Shown piece by piece: positions 1-12,100 of a stretch of DNA of 64,000 nt. The notes under the pieces are model-generated. The model saw only the letters and a program-made list of their open reading frames with translations. It did not search any database and had not been told where the DNA came from. Both the position numbers and the translations under genes were made by a program. Within the stretch, counting starts at the first letter, position 1, and each line of letters opens with the position of its first letter. This DNA is from Schistosoma haematobium (Eukaryota > Platyhelminthes > Trematoda > Strigeidida > Schistosomatidae), in contig NC_067196.1 of NCBI RefSeq assembly GCF_000699445.3, forward strand, positions 47,285,364-47,349,363, given 5' to 3'.

Positions 1-49
1 CTAGTTAAATTTATCTTTCATGAATCATCATACTTAACAAAAGAAGTAC

Positions 50-315
50 CTGTACCAACTGGTTGTCCATCTTTCATCCAATCAACTTGTAGTGTTGAAT
101 CACTTGTTGTATTTAAATATGCTTCTATTCTGACAGGTTCTCCTTCAAGAACATCACTACTACTAATCACCGGTTGTTGAGTAAAATGTGGTGCACTCTT
201 TGGCTGACTTCTCTGATCACGTTCATATTCTTTTGTAGGTGCACTAGTTGCTTGGTAGAGATCAGCAGACTGTACATCTATGTGATCTTGACTTGGATCA
301 ATTTCAGGTATTACA
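50..315 (-). CDS. Titin/kettin-like Ig-domain protein, third visible exon (partial gene)
   Basis: This exon continues the Ig-domain gene that starts near 7749. The acceptor AG is at 317-316 after a pyrimidine-rich tract, and the donor is G|GTACTT at 50/49. The 266 nt begin by completing a split codon from the previous exon and end in phase 1. The translation opens with the end of the preceding domain, then an acidic, Gln-rich linker, then the start of a new Ig domain. That domain shows the A-strand-like APHFTQQP, the EGEPVRIEA strand and the core Trp in QVDWMKDGQPV. The same phase-1 break after the KDG turn occurs in the first exon, so the domains share exon structure. Proteins of this kind are sarcomeric or thick-filament scaffolds (kettin, titin, twitchin families). 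Which one this is cannot be decided, because the rest lies beyond the left edge. Confidence 0.8.
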
Positions 316-913
316 CTACAAAAAGTATTAAAAGATTAATTGATAACTGCATAAAGCGTCATAACATTACATGATATTAAAAGATTAACGTTACCCATCA
401 TGATAAACATAGGTTTATCGTTAAATGTTCCATATTAATTCATTGTTTGAAAAGTAAGATATACCGAAACCCTGTGGAACCTACTAATCCGAAGAAAAAC
501 ATTGAAAATGCTTTGTTGCATTAAATATGGTGCATGTAAGTTATCTCAGTATGTATTTTTAGAATATCATTACAATCACACAATCAATATTCTTCTAAAG
601 AAGAAGCTGGCATATTTATTAAGTGTTCAGGGATGTTTCGCGTGATGGAACAGACAAGCATCATAACATTAAACAGTCTGAAGATAATATTCTTTATGTA
701 TCAAAGATGTAAATTGATAATTAATAATTCTGGAACATTCATTTAATCAAGTCATTGTTTTATTTCAGACTACTCTGTCGTTAACAGTGAACTATTTTGT
801 CAGCCATTTTCCTTAAAGGTCGTTTTAAACATTAGTTAGTAAAAATCAATACATACTGGGTTCTTATTGTCCCAAATAGATGTTTGATACTACTCTAATC
901 TATTTAAACATGA
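316..913 (-). other. Intron of the Ig-domain gene, no feature seen
   Basis: This is AT-rich intron sequence of the minus-strand Ig gene, up to the RTE fragment. No exon, repeat or RNA could be supported. Confidence 0.5.
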
Positions 914-1640
914 GTTTTGTTAATATATTCAACATACACAAAGGGAAAAGCAAGATTCTCCGATACAACACAGCTTGCAACAATCGAATCACATTTCACG
1001 GAGAAGATTTGAAAGATGTAAAAGCCTTTACATGTCTGTCCAGCATCCTTGATGAACACGGTGGATCTGATGCAGATGTGAAGGTGCGGACCGGAAAAGC
1101 AAGAGCAGCATATCTACAATTGAAAAAGATCTGAAACTCAAAACAACTGCCGACCAACACCAAGGTCAGAATTTTCAGTACAGATGTCAAGACAGTTCTA
1201 CTGTATGGGACAGAAACTTGAAGAACTACGAAAGCCAGAAGATACAAGTGTTTATTGACAGCTGTCTACACAAAATACTTCGGATCTGTTGGTCAGACAC
1301 TATAAGCAACAACCTACTCTGGGAGACAACAAACCAGATCCCAGCGGAGGAAGAAATCAGGAAGAAGTGCTGGAAGTGGATAGGATACACATTGAGGAAA
1401 GTACCCAGCTGCGCCACAAGACAAGCCTCCAATTGGAATCCCCAAGGCCAAAGAAGGAGAGGAATACCAAAGAACACATTACGCCGAGAAATGGAGGCAG
1501 ACATGGGGAGAGTAAACAACAATTGGATAGAAGTAGAAAAAAGTTCCAGAACAGAGTGGGTTGGAGAATACTGGTCAGCGGTCTATGCTCGATTGGGAGT
1601 AACAGGCGTAAATACGTAAGTTTCCTAATATATACGTGCA
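914..1640 (+). mobile_element. RTE-clade (SR2-like) non-LTR retrotransposon, 3' fragment, decayed
   Basis: Translation in shifting plus-strand frames gives the C-terminal part of an RTE-type polyprotein. It has IHKGKSKIL after the lost RT catalytic box, then a [21 protein letters not shown] segment, [17 protein letters not shown], the [18 protein letters not shown] segment and the terminal NRRK before the tail. The same order is found in the longer copy at 9.2-12.2 kb and the inverted copy at 59.1-60.0 kb. It carries several frameshifts and stops and is 5' truncated, so it is not functional. It lies in an intron of the Ig-domain gene, in antisense orientation to it. The clade is clear. The assignment to SR2 itself is from memory of schistosome elements. 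Confidence 0.8.
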
Positions 1641-2245
1641 CAATCACGTCACTCTTGGACATCAGAATCCTTGTATTCAACTGATGCATCTGACATTTAA
1701 GAGGATTATTTAATGTATCGTATATTGATGAACGTGTCTATATTATTACTTGAATATGAAGCATATGGTTTGCTAATGGATAGTTTGATATTCTATTGAA
1801 AAGAGATTCTTATAATGTCTTGATTAGAAACTGACTTCCACTTTTTTTAGCCTGAAATCTAAACCAAACCAAAGATTTCAGAACTTTTCATGTTCTTTTT
1901 TGTTATTTGTAGTTTATACAAAAAGATTGAGGAAACTAAGTTCTTCAGACAACAAATAATCCATAAGGATAAAATATTTCATGTTTTAATTTTTTGTTGA
2001 CCTGACAATATGTTTGTAGGTCATTTATGTTAAAAACAAGTATCGGATGACTCATTAGAATTTATGTCACTATTCATGCCGACATTAGATATTTGTTTTA
2101 AACATAAAGATGTGCTTGTGTAAGTAAAAGCATGTTAATCAATAATTGTATAGTAGTTTCGTGTTCTTGCGAAATACAAATACAAACGTCAATCATCACG
2201 GCTTAATATATCACTTGTTTCCTATACAGTATGGTCAGATCATAA
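1641..2245. other. Intronic AT-rich sequence, no feature seen
   Basis: Nothing recognisable lies between the RTE fragment and the next repeat. Confidence 0.4.
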
Positions 2246-2741
2246 TGACCAGTAGCCCCCAAATACCCTGATACGACCGAAGGTGGGGAGAGTTAGCTCT
2301 CCCTCTAGAAGTGCTCACATATGGCCACGCGAGGGCGCTGTTTCCGAAATTGAGAGGACGAAAAGCGAATATCCGATGCTTGAACCGGGTTCGTGGACAC
2401 AGAGAGTCCACTTAGAGGAATTGGAAAAACCGCATTCCAAACCAATGGTGCACATGGGTTCCAGTATCCTGAAGAAACAAATGGCGTATGAACCAATCGT
2501 TGGTCACCGACTATCATGGGACTGCATCTTCTTACAATGCTCTACTGCCTTGTGGATCAGACCTTTAGGTTAAAGGCTCCGGGTGTGGCCCCCTAAGAAA
2601 ACCACCTATTTCGGTCTGGGCACCCGGTCAGTATCACAGCCCGTACACAAACCAAGTGACTTGTGCGGCACATATGTATTCGGTGTCCCTTTGTGCCAAT
2701 GTTTATGTGTTCAAACAAATAAAATTAAATAGTGACCAGTA
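2246..2741 (+). mobile_element. Dispersed ~480-bp element with target-site duplication (copy A)
   Basis: The body at 2255-2732 is markedly more GC-rich than its surroundings and is repeated in inverse orientation at 16240-16735. The 9-mer TGACCAGTA flanks it at 2246-2254 and 2733-2741, as expected for a target-site duplication. The right end is an A-rich, ATAAA-like tail, which suggests retrotransposition (SINE or the 3' end of a non-LTR element). A 96-codon open frame at 2283-2573 is largely shared with copy B. No protein family was recognised in it, so coding is unproven. The family name is unknown to me. Confidence 0.65.
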
Positions 2742-3329
2742 CCATTTGCTAGTCTTGACTCGAGATTACATATTATGTAATATGGTGGCTGAACTATAAA
2801 ATAGGAGGACATATTTTGTTTTTCGATGCTGAAAGCTTTGCAACTAGGCTTCATGCTTAGCGACGGCTCTTAGGAACACTGGTCTGCAATCATGTGGATA
2901 ATAGCTCTTTGATGAAGGGCTATCTGGCTTGGTTAAACAATTTAATCAGAGAATTTTCAGTTGAAGTAAGAGAATACGAAGTCTATTCGTTTGTGTTGAT
3001 TTAATTATGCTTAGAACTTTTGATTGATAAATATTTTTTTGGAAACTGACAGTGATAGTTAGTACATTAACATAAACTACCTCTTTTATTAGAATAGCAA
3101 GAAAATATACAGCAGATAGTATTAGAATTATTTCTAAACTCATATTGACTACTTTATTCTGTTTACTGTCATACGGTAACATTTGTAACTTGCAGTTATT
3201 CTTTGAAACTTGGTCATATAAGATTTTTAGGATATATTACTTATCACAAATGGTAGGGTCTACAATTCGAGTATTCAGTATAGGGTTTTGTGTAGTTTAC
3301 ACAGTTTCATACATTTTAATTCACCTCAT
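2742..3329. other. Intronic sequence, no feature seen
   Basis: AT-rich sequence with no supported gene or repeat. Confidence 0.4.
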
Positions 3330-3520
3330 GAAGTAATGTCAGTTAGACGACCACTAAAATCCTGGAACCATTAGATGGTCGTTTCATCCTAGTATGATGC
3401 TCTTCAAAGGACCTCCAGTCTCTCACGAGCTTCTAGACCTCTGAGGTGGAATCCGACGGTGTCAATGTCTAACTTACACTAATTTGCGATATTATGCAGC
3501 CATCTTTCATAGCCTGTGGT
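3330..3520 (-). repeat. Hammerhead/tRNA-like SINE arm, degraded (copy 1)
   Basis: On the minus strand this matches the arm family best seen at 54.8-55.5 kb: the GTTAATGTCTAA-type block (here GTCAATGTCTAA on plus), the CTGAGGTGGAATCCGACGGTG block, and a ribozyme remnant at about 3371-3415. The stem II/III region is still readable (CTAGGATGAAACGACCATC on minus). The CTGANGA core is lost and the tRNA-like middle is mostly deleted, so the ribozyme is not expected to cleave. Confidence 0.6.
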
Positions 3521-3562
3521 GGATAGCCACTTGCTTATGTAATGGGGTGAAGTTTAAATTCA

Positions 3563-3820
3563 ATTGGACTCAGTAGCTAAGCGGATAACGCGAAGGCGTT
3601 TGAAGCGAACGGTACTGGGTTCGAGTCCCAAGTTGAACATTAACTCTGAGATGCAGGTACATCGAGCTGGCGAGTCCCAAATAGGACGAAACGCGCATCC
3701 TGGATTCCACTGGTAGCCACCACCCACCTTTGCTTAGAATGCTTGTGAACTAAAGGAATATCGAGGCAATACGCACAGTATGCACATATGTCAATAAGAG
3801 ACTGATCAATTACAATCCTA
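3563..3820 (+). mobile_element. Smα-type SINE with hammerhead ribozyme
   Basis: The 5' part is tRNA-like, with a box A-like TAGCTAAGCGGATAACG near 3572 and a box B GGGTTCGAGTCCC near 3617. It is followed by a hammerhead domain and a 3' region rich in CACC and TTAGAATGC. This order and sequence match the schistosome Smα family, short Pol III-type retroelements whose transcripts contain a self-cleaving hammerhead. It sits in an intron of the Ig-domain gene, antisense to it. Confidence 0.88.
3661..3705 (+). ncRNA. Hammerhead ribozyme of the Smα element, mutated core
   Basis: Stem I is ATCGAG (3661-3666) with CTGGAT (3700-3705), with one G-G mismatch. The core is CTGGCGA (3667-3673) where CTGANGA is required. 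Stem II is GTCC/GGAC (3674-3687). GAAA is intact (3688-3691). The tiny stem III ACG-CG-CAT has a C-A mismatch. The cleavage site would be after C3699 (triplet ATC, an allowed NUH). The A6-to-G change plus the two stem mismatches make self-cleavage unlikely. Confidence 0.85.
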
Positions 3821-4667
3821 AACATCAATGTGAAGATTCAAGTAAACAATACCAAGTGAATTCAAACTGCTGAATTTTATCCGGAATTTCCTTTTCGTTA
3901 AATAATAAAATTCCTAACAACGAACTTTTGGCACAGTTGATTAAAATTTCACACAATGATGACTAAACTAACTTGATAGTGACGTTGCGAAAAACGGAGA
4001 GTCGAAACATAAAGCTAACATATGAGAGTTCTGAAAAGAAGAAACTACTAATAAGGACCACATATCATGGAGAAAATTATTTACATTATAGAATATTTTC
4101 CACTTCGTAACGGCATCACATTTAGAATGCGGTTTGATTAATAATTTTTCAGAAAGACTAGTTGTTGCATCCATATTACTGATTCTCTTAGCCTATTTTG
4201 CGCGTAGGCACAAGCTAAACTTCAGTAATGAATGATCTCTTGGTCGAAATGTAGTGTGTATGCTCACAGCAGCTAAGTTATTTCAGATGGACCTTTCGAC
4301 TATTCCTAAGTACCCTTAACCGTTGCTTCTCGAAAATCGGATTAATTTTTAGCCGGGTGAATGAAAGACGAGATTACAATTGAAATTATACGATTAACTT
4401 GAATCTTAAACAACTAAACAGAGAGTTCAAATGACTGACAACAACGTAAACTCTAAATATTCTACAATACATAGGACAAGAGTAAAATGTTTACAGTTGT
4501 AAATGCGCTCCAAAATTAAAAGTTACTTCTTAATACATTTATGCGTTTGGTTTATTGAAATTGTACTATCGTTGCATAATGATCATAAAAACTGTTATAC
4601 AAACTGCTCACTAAAAGTGAACATTGATAAAAATTTGAACAAACTCTGATATATTTGTTATTCTTAC
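3821..4667. other. Intronic sequence, no feature seen
   Basis: AT-rich intron up to the Ig exon. Nothing recognised. Confidence 0.4.
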
Positions 4668-4806
4668 TTTACAGGAACTGCCTCACTTTGAGCATGGCCA
4701 TATGGATTTGAAATGACACAAAAATAAGTACCACTATCCTCTGGAATTGTATAGATGACATCTAGTGATGCTAAACCACGCTCACACATTGTATTGTAAC
4801 GAGAGC
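4668..4806 (-). CDS. Titin/kettin-like Ig-domain protein, second visible exon
   Basis: This 139-nt exon has its acceptor AG at 4808-4807 and donor AAA|GTAAG at 4668/4667. It encodes the C-terminal half of an Ig (I-set) domain: GSRYNTMCERGLASLDVIY, then the hallmark PEDSGTYFCVISNPYG (Asp-x-Gly-x-Tyr-x-Cys), then AQSEAVPV. The split Gly codon from the first exon (7560) and the split Asn codon into the exon at 315 both restore frame exactly. That makes the three-exon chain solid without cDNA. The exon completes the Ig domain begun in the previous exon. Confidence 0.85.
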
Positions 4807-6404
4807 CTTGATAAATTAAATATAAAATATGATTTTATATTAAAATAACTGACCAGTATAAAGAAATACCTTGTTTTTTCTACATGTTATCATCATCCAT
4901 TAAAACAAATTAACTATTGACCAAGATGATGAATATCTTATTATTCTAAAACATAATAGTATCACCAACCAATATTGTACTATAGTAAGAGAGGACGGAG
5001 TGAGGAAATAAGTTAATGCACTTATATGTAGCTACAACAAACAACATCAACTAAACTCGGCAATCACTAGCTGATAGTACAGTATTTGATTACGCTTTAT
5101 TAAGAGATTTAAAATACCCTTCTTTATCAAATGACCATTCTTTGTAGGGATCAACACTAAATAAGTAAAGACTGACCATTGGGTACCACAAAATAATTAC
5201 GAAGATATGGTAAAACAGTTGAAATTAATAAATTGACAAATTGTTGTGCACCGAATAGTTAGTGATCATACAATCAAACAGATAACTCACATTTTAAAAA
5301 ATATGAATTACTTAATGAAGTTCCTAACCGCTTCTATCCATCAAAAGATAGATCTCATCAACTATCGAATATGATACTTTCTATTCCATAAATTGCTTAA
5401 CATCTGGTATACAGTATCAACGTAAGTATGAAATAAATGTGGATGAAAACGAAACGAGATATGGACACTTTTTCACAAAGAAATACTCATTTGGATGATG
5501 CCTACAATATTTCTTCAATTTACGTAGAAAATTCCATCTACACTTTTGAAAAGACGTTATCTCATAAGTCATAGATAAAAAGACTTTTCATTAACCTAAT
5601 CAATTACGTTTTATTTATTGCCTTACAGATATTGAGAGCATACAACTTTCTCAGTAGTTATTATGATGATAATTGCATAGAATTTGAATTAAGTTATGCG
5701 TTTTTAAATACCTGATATCGGAATGATGACAGGTTCGCAAAAAAAACAAAGTAAAATATACAGTAAGGTGTACTTTTTTCATAAGTCAACCACTAATCAA
5801 AGTCATATCATGTTTATTCCTAAGTACAATGAAAAGGAACTACATGAGTCGATACTGAAGTACGAAGTGAACTAAGGCACCTCCTATATCAAATTAAAGT
5901 CTGAAGTTTTTTTGACTGAAGTGAAAAAATTTTTCGATTTTTTAAATGTTGTTTAATTTAAGATATCAACAACATGTGACAAATTATTAAGCTTCAATAT
6001 TCGACTATAAAATTCAGATCCTCAAGTTACAGTTTTTTTGTATATAAAACACGTTATTGATCTTGTTATGAAAGGTTAATCGCTAATTATTGCACATTTG
6101 ATCACACTTGTGACGCCAGTATCTTGACCTTCATATAAATCTAATCCAGAAAAGTTTCAATTTTGACCACTCATAATGTACCATGCCTCTAGTTTCATCT
6201 ATCTACATTGCTTCAGGTACATTTATAATTAGATACTTGTGGTTCGGTATTTTTCATTTCGGTATTTGAATAAGTTTTATGACTATTTTTTAAGACTACA
6301 TTTTTTTATTTCTCCGTACGTTAGACATGCAATTTCTTATTTTTTAGACATATTTTGGTAACCTGAAATATTGAATCAATCACAAATTGTATCCAGCGCG
6401 ATGT
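4807..6404. other. Intron of the Ig-domain gene, no feature seen
   Basis: AT-rich intron sequence without supported exons or repeats. Confidence 0.45.
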
Positions 6405-6605
6405 AGATTATTAATTGAGATCATGAACCGATCAATATTAGACCACCATTGGAAACCTGAAAGTTCTGGATGGCCGTTTCATCCTATGGTGGGACTCTTC
6501 AGGAGTGAGCACCCACGATCCTTCATGCGCGGTTCGAATCCAGGACCTTCGGTTTCTGAAGTCTGAGGTGGACTCCAATGTTATTGATGTCTAGATGATG
6601 ATTAG
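6405..6605 (-). repeat. Hammerhead/tRNA-like SINE arm (copy 2)
   Basis: This is a minus-strand arm of the hammerhead composite family, with the outer end GAGATCATGAACCGAT on plus, then the ribozyme, then box B (GGTTCGAATC on plus near 6531). The ribozyme lies at about 6463-6510. Its core CTGAAGA still fits CTGANGA, stem II is GTCC/GGAT and GAAA is present. Stem I (CACTC against CAGAA) is broken and stem III has a mismatch. The partner arm is absent. Confidence 0.65.
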
Positions 6606-6719
6606 CCCTGGATACTATTTCTTTACATTTTTAAAGCCCGCTATTAAATAAGTGACTAGTCATATGGTTAAGAATAATGGGAAGAATTTTTCAACAGAAA
6701 TATATCAATAGTTCGTTCA

Positions 6720-7380
6720 CAGTTATATAATATACCCTTGTGGGTCAGGGTAATTTCACATTGGTTTTCAGGAGAACCAGACACCATCCGAACTTTCACG
6801 TAAAAACCCAAACAGTACAGCTCAACCCCGTTTAGAAGGGGAACCAGACACCGTACAGGCTATAACGCTACAATCTGAATAGTACAGCTCAATCCTCTGG
6901 CGCAATCACACAGGTCCCAAGCACCCTGGTGGACCATTCGCACCATTCATATACACATTCACATCACATGTATAGTTATTCCGATCAATTATCGCGTGAA
7001 TCAATTATGCACAGCACGAGCAGGCCAAAATTGACCTATTCCGCTTACACGACAGTCAAACTCGTTAATGTTAGCAATGGCGGCATGCCTTACAATGTCC
7101 CAATGACAATGGCCCTCGGGAACACTGAAAAGCAACCACCAGTATGAATGAAATCGGTTAACCAGCAAATCAGTTATTTGCATGAACAGTCAGCAAAACT
7201 TGCCAAAGCAATGCCGAACCGTCCACAATAACAATGGCGAACCTCCAGCCTCATATAAGACTTTCAGCTCTATATAGCCATATAGCTTATACTGCATACA
7301 ACACATGTATAGGGTAGTAAGCGAAATAGCCCAGCCTGAAGTGTTAGGGCTTAAATAACGCTTAAAACCCACTGTCTGAT
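6720..7380. repeat. GC-rich island of probable transposon origin, unassigned
   Basis: This segment is clearly richer in G and C than the intron around it. It contains an imperfect direct repeat: the AACCAGACACC motif (about 6775 and 6841), each followed about 50 bp later by AGTACAGCTCAA. There is a TATA-like TATATAGCC near 7271. The open frame at 6929-7147 is His/Tyr/Ser-rich and looks accidental. It may be a solo LTR or other transposon remnant. I could not assign a family. Confidence 0.35.
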
Positions 7381-7559
7381 GTCGAAATACTATAACTAGA
7401 CCACCAAGATAATTTTTATCGCATTTGCGAAATTTCCATTTTTCCGACTTTTCAGACCCTGAGTTAGGGGTAGTATCCCTATCAATAGTTCGTACGAAAT
7501 AATATTTAAAAAAGACACTTGATTCTAATATTTATGATAATTTAATCATAATTACTCAC

Positions 7560-7749
7560 CTGCGCTTAAGGCAACGCCATCTTTAAACCACTGTACTTGT
7601 AAATCACCTGGAGGAGCTATTCGTAATTCTAAATGAACAGGTTCTCCTTCTGGTACTTCACCACCGCCAGATAATGGACCTAAGATTTGTGGGGGATTTC
7701 CAGGAGTAGATGCTTGGTAAGCAGTGGCCGGCATAGCGACAGTTGACAT
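7560..7749 (-). CDS. Titin/kettin-like Ig-domain protein, first visible exon, likely N-terminus
   Basis: Translation from ATG at 7749 gives a short Ala/Thr/Pro-rich leader with no signal peptide, then PPQILGPLSGGG and an Ig domain start with PEGEPVHLELRI and the core Trp in QVQWFKDGVALSAG. The donor G|GTGAGT at 7560/7559 splits a Gly codon completed by the exon at 4806. The two exons together give one complete I-set Ig domain. An in-frame TGA lies about 40 nt upstream of the ATG and no strong acceptor is seen between them, so 7749 is taken as the start of translation. An upstream exon joining inside that stretch cannot be excluded. The role is probably a structural muscle protein. Confidence 0.78.
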
Positions 7750-9164
7750 GATATTGTTAATAATAAATTTCAGAATGCAAGTTCAACTATTAACTAAGAA
7801 AGAAATCCACAAGTATGGTGTATAATTCGGTGATGTTTTCGGCCTGCAATTTTATTAAATGAAATTTAATTATTTCAGTCAGCCAATCTGATGACGGTAT
7901 TTTACTTCGGAAAAAAGGCACAAAATGAATTTCACAATAAATTTACACATCGCCATATGATATTACAATTGTATGTGTGCATATTAAGGCAAAATAAGTC
8001 ATATAGAATACCTGCTTATTTTAGTAATAAGAAGAGGTAGACTATATAATCAAAATTCATCTCATTGTCTGTGTGTGTCAAGCTATCTATGTGTTTACAT
8101 TGGCCCAGTACAAATAGGGAGATTGGTCAAAACCTCGTAATCGATACTGTGTGCATTGAGTGTCAAAGAATAATAGTAAAAGAAAGTAGGAGGTTAAATT
8201 TTGGAAATTTTATGAAACATTACTTTATAGGCAGTTGTAATTAAGCTTACAAAACATATTTAAATATCATGGCATTTCCTTATTTCATTTGGAAGATAAG
8301 TAATTAATAAGTTTTATCCAAACAACTATGTTTGTTGAAGTGTAGAAATGACGGTAAAATAAACAGGCTGATCTTATTTTGAAATAGAATTTTGGTTACA
8401 TCACATTAGTTCATTGGTTGATTTATTTAGATGATTATCCAGCATTTTGGACCATATAATTTACCCTAGGAGTTTTCTTAAAATGTATTATACATTTGAT
8501 TGTTCAATAATCCCATGAAATATGGCCAACCAGACGAACGTCATAGTGAGAAACAGAATCAAAACAATTATTGTTAACTTCCTCTTGCTTCAATATCAAT
8601 TTCTTGTAATTCTGACATTTTTCTTCTAAACTACATAAATTTCAAGTGGTATTTTTGAACTCTTCAAACCCCTACAAAGAGATTAGGTCACTGCAATAGG
8701 TTGGAAACTTTAATCAAGAATACAATTCTGTAATTCACATCGTTTAGTAGGTTGTGCTGGTTATGTTTAATGTTACTAATCCATACTAAACGGTAATCAG
8801 CTTAATATTACCTAATAAGCTTGATCATCAATAATTCAGGAGAATGAGAACAATACTGGCTACCTGGTCACGAGATTTTTACCAAATAAGTGAACTTAAT
8901 CTGGGATTTCATGAAAATAACTAAAAGTAAAGTGATACTTTAGCATAAAAGAAAATCCGCAATTAGATGTAATAAAAAAATACACATTCAGTAACCCAAT
9001 AACTCTCAACATTAGCCTAACTAGTAGTGGATGTGTTACAGGCGCTATTCAACACAAAGTAACATTTCCTGGATAATCAAAATAATCATTTTTGACGTGT
9101 CACAATAACGCGAAATTCGTATAAACATTCAAACAATATTCAGTGCGGCTCTATTGATCAACAT
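7750..9164. other. 5' flank of the Ig-domain gene, no feature seen
   Basis: AT-rich sequence between the first Ig exon and the RTE element. A promoter or 5' UTR exon is expected here but could not be placed. Confidence 0.35.
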
Positions 9165-12100
9165 TAATAATGCTACAGTATCTTGTAGAGCTTAGAAACC
9201 ATTTAAACTCTGTCCTCCGAGTTGAAGGAAGAATTACCACGCCTCATGATGAAAGCCCACATTCTTCAGTGGTTATGATACTGACGCCTACTCTAACAAC
9301 CAGAACAACAATTCTTATAGGTACATGGAATGTTCGAACAATGTGGGATACTGAGAAGACTAGTCAAATAGCAACGGAAATGAGAAGATAAAACTTTGCA
9401 GTTCTCGAAATCAGCGAAACCCATTGGACTCAAGCGGGATAGCAAAGGCTGGATATGAGAGAGATGCTTCCATACTCCGGCCACGTAGAGAAAAATGCTC
9501 CACACACTCAGAGAGTTGCTGTGATGCTATCCGAAGAAGCATGAACTGCACTTATAGGATGAGAATCTCATGAATCCAGAATCATCAAAGCATCATTAAA
9601 AAAAGTAAGGAATCACAATGAATATTATCCAGTGTTAAGGACCCACCATTGATAGCAATGATGATGATAAAGATCAGTTCAACTTGAGGCTGCAATCAAT
9701 CATAGCGAAGTGCCCAAGAAAGGACTTCACCATTCTGATGGGAGATCTAACGCCAAAGTCGGAGTAGACAACACCGAATATGAAGATACCATGGGACGAC
9801 ATGGAACGAGAGATTTTCAAATCTATGTGTATTCAGCAAATTGGTTATAGGTGGTACAACATTATCACACAAATAAATACACAAAGCTACATCGGTATCA
9901 CCGGACCGCACCATTGAGAGTCAGATAGATCATATTCGCATCAGTAAAAAATTCAGAAGGTCAATGGAAGACGTGAGAACCAGGAGAGGAGCTGACATAG
10001 CTTCGGATTACCACCTGAGGGTTGCCAAGATGAAACTGAAGGTAAAAAAAATCATCGGACAACCGGAAAAACAGCACTACAACGGTTCAATAGAGCTTTC
10101 CTTCGAGATACTAACAAACTCAACCGATTTAAGATAGCTCTCAGTAACAGGTTCCAAGCCTTACAGCATCTACTGAAAGAGGAAGAAACTACTGTGGAGG
10201 ACAACTGGAAAGCGATCCAAAAAGCACTAACGTCAATGTGTCAGGAGGTTCTGATCCTCAAGATGCATCATCATAAGGAATGGATCTCCATAGAAACACT
10301 GGACAATATCGAAGAAAGCAAGAACAAGAAGGCAGCAATTAACAACAGCCGAACACGAACAGAGAAAGTAAAGGCACAAGCTAAGTACACAGAGGCAAAC
10401 GAACAAGTGAAGAAGAGCATTAAAGCCGACGAGCAGAAATACGTAGAAGACATAGCAACGACGGCGGATAAAGCTGCAGGAGAAGGAAATATGAATTAGC
10501 TTTATGATACAACGAAGAAACTAGAAGGGAGACATAGTAAACCAGAGAGATCGGTGAAGGACTAAGAAGGCAGGCCAATCACTGAAATTTAAGAACGGAA
10601 GAACAGATGGGTAGAGTACTCTGAGGAACTCTTGAATAGATCAGCTCCAGTGAATCCACCGGACATCGAAGCAGCACTCACAGACCTTCCTATGGCTGTC
10701 ACATCATAAACGATGGGATAAATCAGGATGGCTATCAGACACATCAAGAGTGTAAAAGCAGTAGGACCTGAAAAATACCTTCTGAGGCCCTGAAGTCAAA
10801 CATAGAGGTAATTGCAAAAATACTCCGAGGTCTATTCAGGAAGATTTGGGAGGAAGAACAAGTGCCGCTGACAGACTGGAAAGAAGGATAACTCATTAAA
10901 TCTACCAAAAAAAAGAGATGTGAGCAAATGTCATAACTGTACGATCATCACAATACTGTCAGTACCAGGAAAGGTTTTTAACAGAGTGTTGCTGAACCGG
11001 ATGAAAGACTCAGTAGACGCCCAACTTCGACATCAACAGACTGAATCCTGTAACAGTCGGTCGTGCAAAGATCAAATCGTGACACAACAGACCATCGTTG
11101 AACAACCAATCGAATAGAACTCGTCACTATACATCAACTTCATTGGCTGTGAGAAGGCATTTGACAGTGTGGACATGAGAAAATCATGGAATCTTCTTCG
11201 ATACTATGGAGTACCTAAGAAAATCGTCAACATCATCCTGAATTCATACGACTACATTGAAAAATGGTGCATAGAGGACAGTTAACAGGTGCATTTCATG
11301 TAAGGACCAGAGTCAGATGAAGTTGCCTACTATCCTCCTTTCTCTTTCTCCTGGTGGTTGACTGGATTATGAAGACCTCAACAACTCAGGGGTAGCACGG
11401 AATAGAATGGAAAGCTTGCATGCAACTAGACAATTCGCACTTCACAGATGACCTAGCTCTTCTATCCTGCACACAACAACAAATGCAGGTCAATACAACC
11501 AGTGTAACAGCAGTCTCTGCATCAGTAGGCCTCAACAAACACAAAGGAGAAAGTAAGGTCCTCAAGCACAACACAAGAACACCAACCCAATTGCACTTGA
11601 CGGAGAAGCTGTAGAAGTGAAAAGTTTCGCGTATCTGAGTGGCATCATTGATGAACGTGGATGATCTGATGAAGATGTAAAAGCTATAATTGACAAAGCA
11701 AGAGCCGCATTCCTACAATTGAAGAATATATGGAACTCAAAACAACTTCCAACCAATATCAAAGTCAGAATCTTCAATACGTACGTCAAGACATCTCTAA
11801 TGTACAGATCTGAAATGTGGAGAACTACTATAACCATCACCAAAAAGGTACAAGTATTTATAAGTAGTTGTCTATACAAGATAATCAATGTCCGTTGACC
11901 GGATTCCATCAGCAACAGTCTAGTATAGGCGAGAACAAACCAGCTTCCAGTTGAAGAGAAAATTAGGGAACGATATTGGAAGTGAATAGGATATACATTG
12001 AGGAAATCACCAAACTGAACGACTAGGCAAGCGCTAACTTTGAATCCTGACGTGAAGCGGAATAGCGGAAGGCACACTACGTCAGGAAATGGAAGCAGAT

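Noticed and set aside
3572..3640. Possible functional tRNA gene
   Set aside because: The boxes A and B belong to the Smα element, continuous with its hammerhead. No proper acceptor stem closes it as a tRNA.
6929..7147. His/Tyr/Ser-rich 72-codon frame
   Set aside because: Composition comes from CAC/CAT-rich sequence in a repeat-like island. No motif was recognised.
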